Shown in pieces: positions 39,416 through 40,872 of a DNA stretch of 40,872 nucleotides. How positions within the stretch are numbered: the stretch's first letter is position 1; each line of letters begins with the position of its first letter. The notes below the pieces were generated by a model that saw nothing but the letters and a program-made list of their open reading frames with translations, made no database searches and was not told where the DNA came from. The stretch is from the IMG/VR virus record IMGVR_UViG_3300010413_001149, positions 1 through 40,872 of that record, one strand, 5' to 3'. Origin of the DNA: a virus. A program made the position numbers and the translations under genes.

Positions 39416-39556
39416 ATGAAAAAGTTAAAAGATCCTCTTAAAGAGATTATTCAATTACAATATATTGTAACTAAAAAGTTATATTGTTCTCAAAAGCTTA
39501 CCAAAACGGAGAAAAAAAAGTTAAAAGATTATGAGAATTATATGATTAAAAATTGA
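39416..39556 (+). CDS. Small hypothetical protein
   Basis: 46 residues, very basic and helical (MKKLKDPLKEIIQLQYIVTK then KLYCSQKLTKTEKKKLKDYE). Ribosome site AAAGGAGG. Follows the terminator hairpin. May bind nucleic acid through its lysines; the function is unknown. Confidence 0.5.
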   Translation: MKKLKDPLKEIIQLQYIVTKKLYCSQKLTKTEKKKLKDYENYMIKN

Positions 39557-39566
39557 GGAGGTAGTT

Positions 39567-39758
39567 ATGAAAAAACAAAGAACGATGTTAAGACTATGCG
39601 CATGGCATAACAAATACTTCGGTCACAGTTTATTATTGGGTAAAAAACTAACCGAAAATGAACATGAATCTACTTACGGTATTTGTAATGCCTGCAAAGA
39701 ACTTTATGAAAAAGAAATCATAGAATTTAAAGGCGTGAGAAATGAAATTAAAAGATAA
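39567..39758 (+). CDS. Small HC-type zinc-finger-like protein
   Basis: 63 residues. CAWHNKYFGHSLLL followed by a Gly/Lys turn, and ICNACKELYEKEI: a C-x2-H plus C-x2-C pair, as in small treble-clef-like phage proteins. GAGGAGG-type ribosome site (GGAGG at 39557). The next gene begins within its last codons. Confidence 0.55.
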   Translation: MKKQRTMLRLCAWHNKYFGHSLLLGKKLTENEHESTYGICNACKELYEKEIIEFKGVRNEIKR

Positions 39759-39963
39759 TATAACAATTGAGGTTGATTCTGAGCATACAAATGAGTGTAG
39801 TTATAAATGTCCATATTTGACGTTAAATGATTCTATGATAAATATCTGTGATTTTTTTGAAATGGTTTTAGAAAATAATATAAAAAATAACATGCCATAT
39901 CGTTGTGGTACATATCGTTGTGATAAATGTTTAAAAAGATTTACCAAGGAGGTGAAAAAATGA
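39742..39963 (+). CDS. Small Cys-rich protein
   Basis: 73 residues overlapping its upstream neighbour by 17 bases and its downstream neighbour by 4. Cys pattern: ECSYKCPYL, then ICDFFEMV, and RCGTYRCDKCLKRF at the C-terminus. Seven Cys in all, consistent with a metal-binding mini-protein. No family recognised. Confidence 0.55.
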   Translation: MKLKDNITIEVDSEHTNECSYKCPYLTLNDSMINICDFFEMVLENNIKNNMPYRCGTYRCDKCLKRFTKEVKK

Positions 39964-40172
39964 AAAGAGAATTAAACAAAGAATTTATCGAAAAGCGCAT
40001 GAAAGAACTTGGGCTTAACATTACATCTTTAGCCGCAAAAATGAAAATGAACTATCACACTTTGTATAATTGGTTAAAGCGTGGTAAGGGGCGGCCTGAT
40101 ATTATAGCGCTTGCCGAGGCGTTGGAGTCTCAACCAATTGAAATTTACATCGAACAAATCTTTTCTTTTTAA
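39960..40172 (+). CDS. XRE/Cro-type HTH regulator
   Basis: 70 residues from the ATG at 39960, eight bases after AAGGAGG. KRMKELGLNITSLAAKMKMN followed by YHTLYNWLKRGKGRPDIIAL is an XRE helix-turn-helix, with the recognition helix YHTLYNWLKRG. The C-terminal EALESQPIEIYIEQIFSF may form the dimer interface. Probably regulates early genes or the lysis-lysogeny choice; no partner repressor is present in the window. Confidence 0.75.
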   Translation: MKRELNKEFIEKRMKELGLNITSLAAKMKMNYHTLYNWLKRGKGRPDIIALAEALESQPIEIYIEQIFSF

Positions 40173-40182
40173 GGAGGAAAAT

Positions 40183-40599
40183 ATGAATACAATTACTTTA
40201 TTTGGTCGCGTTACAAGAATGGGCGATCTTAAAACAACACAAACGGGAAATAATATTTTAAATATTTCCGTTGTCGACGATGAGTACGATTATAAAACAA
40301 AGCAAAAAGTAGGAAAGTTTTATAGTGTAGTTATCTTTGGAAAAGTAGCGGAAACGTGCAAGAAATTTCTTACGGTCGGTCAGTCTGTTTACATTACTGG
40401 GCATTTAACATATTGGACAGACAGGGAAGAAAAAAAAGTTTATCAGATCCAAACAGAAAAAATTGAGTTTGGAGCCAAGCCACGCGGAAAATCAATACAA
40501 CCGGAAATGTCGCACAGGGACGACATGCCAAAACCATCAAACGAACCATTACATTTAGAAGACGTAAACGAAACAAGTGATGAGGATGTACCATTTTAA
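40183..40599 (+). CDS. ssb: Single-stranded DNA-binding protein
   Basis: 138 residues from the ATG at 40183, behind AAGGAGG. The OB-fold starts NTITLFGRVTRMGDLKTTQT, with NILNISVVDDEYDYKT, a KVGKFYSVVIFGKVAETCKK strand-loop and the VGQSVYITGHLTYWTD barrel strand. The C-terminal acidic tip NETSDEDVPF matches the D-D-D-I-P-F motif that recruits replication partners. It coats single-stranded DNA during phage replication, so the right side of the window is entering the replication region. Confidence 0.9.
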   Translation: MNTITLFGRVTRMGDLKTTQTGNNILNISVVDDEYDYKTKQKVGKFYSVVIFGKVAETCKKFLTVGQSVYITGHLTYWTDREEKKVYQIQTEKIEFGAKPRGKSIQPEMSHRDDMPKPSNEPLHLEDVNETSDEDVPF

Positions 40600-40608
40600 A
40601 AAAATATC

Positions 40609-40636
40609 TTGACTTTTTGATTTAATGATGTATAAT
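40609..40636 (+). promoter_or_regulatory. Promoter before the pentapeptide-repeat gene
   Basis: TTGACT (40609-40614), 16 bases, TATAAT (40631-40636), in a TCTTGACTTTTTG context like the other promoters of the window. Confidence 0.75.
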
Positions 40637-40650
40637 ATAAGTGTTATGTC

Positions 40651-40704
40651 AATAATCGGCGGACAATTTATCCCTCCCGAAAAAAAGTCCGCTGATTATT
40701 TTTT
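40651..40704 (+). terminator. Leader terminator/attenuator
   Basis: AATAATCGGCGGAC (40651-40664) pairs with GTCCGCTGATTATT (40687-40700), 14 base pairs with one G-T wobble. A run of six T (40699-40704) follows. The loop contains TCCCTCCC. Transcription from the promoter at 40609 would meet it about 10-60 bases after the start, before the pentapeptide gene's ribosome site. Confidence 0.75.
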
Positions 40705-40715
40705 AGGAGAATGAT

Positions 40716-40872
40716 ATGAAAATACAATTAAAAAATATTTATGGCAAGATATTAATTGAAGGAAGTTATAAATCAATCAAAGATTTATTAGACAAAAACT
40801 GTGGAGCCGATCTCTGGGAGGCCGATCTCAGGGGGGCCGATCTCAGGGGGGCCGATCTCTGGGAGGCCGATC
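40716..40872 (+). CDS. Pentapeptide-repeat protein (partial)
   Basis: Start ATG at 40716, with AGGAG just upstream; an ATG at 40711 meets a stop at once. The visible 52 residues begin MKIQLKNIYGKILIEGSY and become A-D-L-W-E and A-D-L-R-G pentapeptides from 40806 on, each encoded by a 15-base unit (four full copies to 40865, then the edge). Pentapeptide repeats fold into a right-handed quadrilateral beta-helix; some mimic DNA and shield gyrase, others have unknown roles. It has its own promoter and an attenuator, so its expression is probably controlled separately. The C-terminus lies outside the window. Confidence 0.8.
   Translation, partial: MKIQLKNIYGKILIEGSYKSIKDLLDKNCGADLWEADLRGADLRGADLWEAD
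40806..40872 (+). repeat. 15-base tandem repeat in the pentapeptide gene
   Basis: Units at 40806, 40821, 40836, 40851 and partial at 40866. They share GCCGATCTC and alternate CTGGGAG with CAGGGGG endings (units 1 and 4 are identical, as are units 2 and 3). The repeat is GC-rich in an AT-rich context. Confidence 0.9.

Overview
This window is a stretch of an AT-rich tailed-phage genome (or prophage) of the long non-contractile-tail, siphovirus type. It reads almost entirely left to right. The evidence is an ordered morphogenesis module: large terminase, SPP1-type portal, minor head protein, scaffold, N4-gp56-like capsid protein, head-tail connectors, tail tube, frameshifted tail chaperone, tape measure, tail tip and fibres. 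It is followed by a lysis cassette and a dense block of small early-type genes ending with an XRE regulator, SSB and a pentapeptide-repeat gene. The host is probably a Gram-negative bacterium: the lysis cassette ends in a nested, spanin-like gene pair and there are two lipoprotein cargo genes. That is inference; the host cannot be named from the sequence. I see no integrase, replication helicase or polymerase, tRNA, IS element or CRISPR array. No gene-free stretch exceeds 300 bases.

Layout. 1-6939: glycan-modification cluster A (end of a GT2, methyltransferase, double GT2, GT4-like, sulfotransferase-methyltransferase fusion, GT2, GT9-like) with small ORFs between the enzymes, ending in a sigma-region-4-like protein. 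6936-7070: possible promoter, terminator and palindrome. 7118-7576: short APS-kinase-family protein. 7615-13631: DNA packaging and head genes. 13691-19702: glycan cluster B (GT2-TPR-GT4 fusion, methyltransferase, GT-A-like enzyme, DUF115/GT42-like protein, second sulfotransferase, GT2), placed directly after the capsid gene. 19718-22562: small virion-type proteins including two LamG-like paralogues. 22572-27827: connectors and tail tube to tape measure. 27829-32894: tail tip, fibres, a third LamG-like protein, and a lone minus-strand lipoprotein. 33140-34584: lysis. 34652-35269: a second lipoprotein transcription unit. 35353-40872: early/accessory genes.

How the parts may work together. The main point of interest is that about 12 kb of sugar and sulfate chemistry is embedded in the structural operon: at least seven glycosyltransferase-like genes, two separate PAPS-type sulfotransferases, three SAM-methyltransferase domains, and an APS-kinase-family enzyme that could supply PAPS. 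The simplest reading is a phage-encoded pathway making a sulfated and methylated glycan, either on the virion or on a host surface polymer. Its products and target are inferred, not shown. Other notable signals are a -1 frameshift site in the tail chaperone, an apparently destroyed start codon in one LamG paralogue, two lipoprotein genes on opposite strands sharing an identical 29-base leader and the same promoter type, and two short promoter-terminator units whose predicted RNAs carry Shine-Dalgarno-complementary CCUCC.
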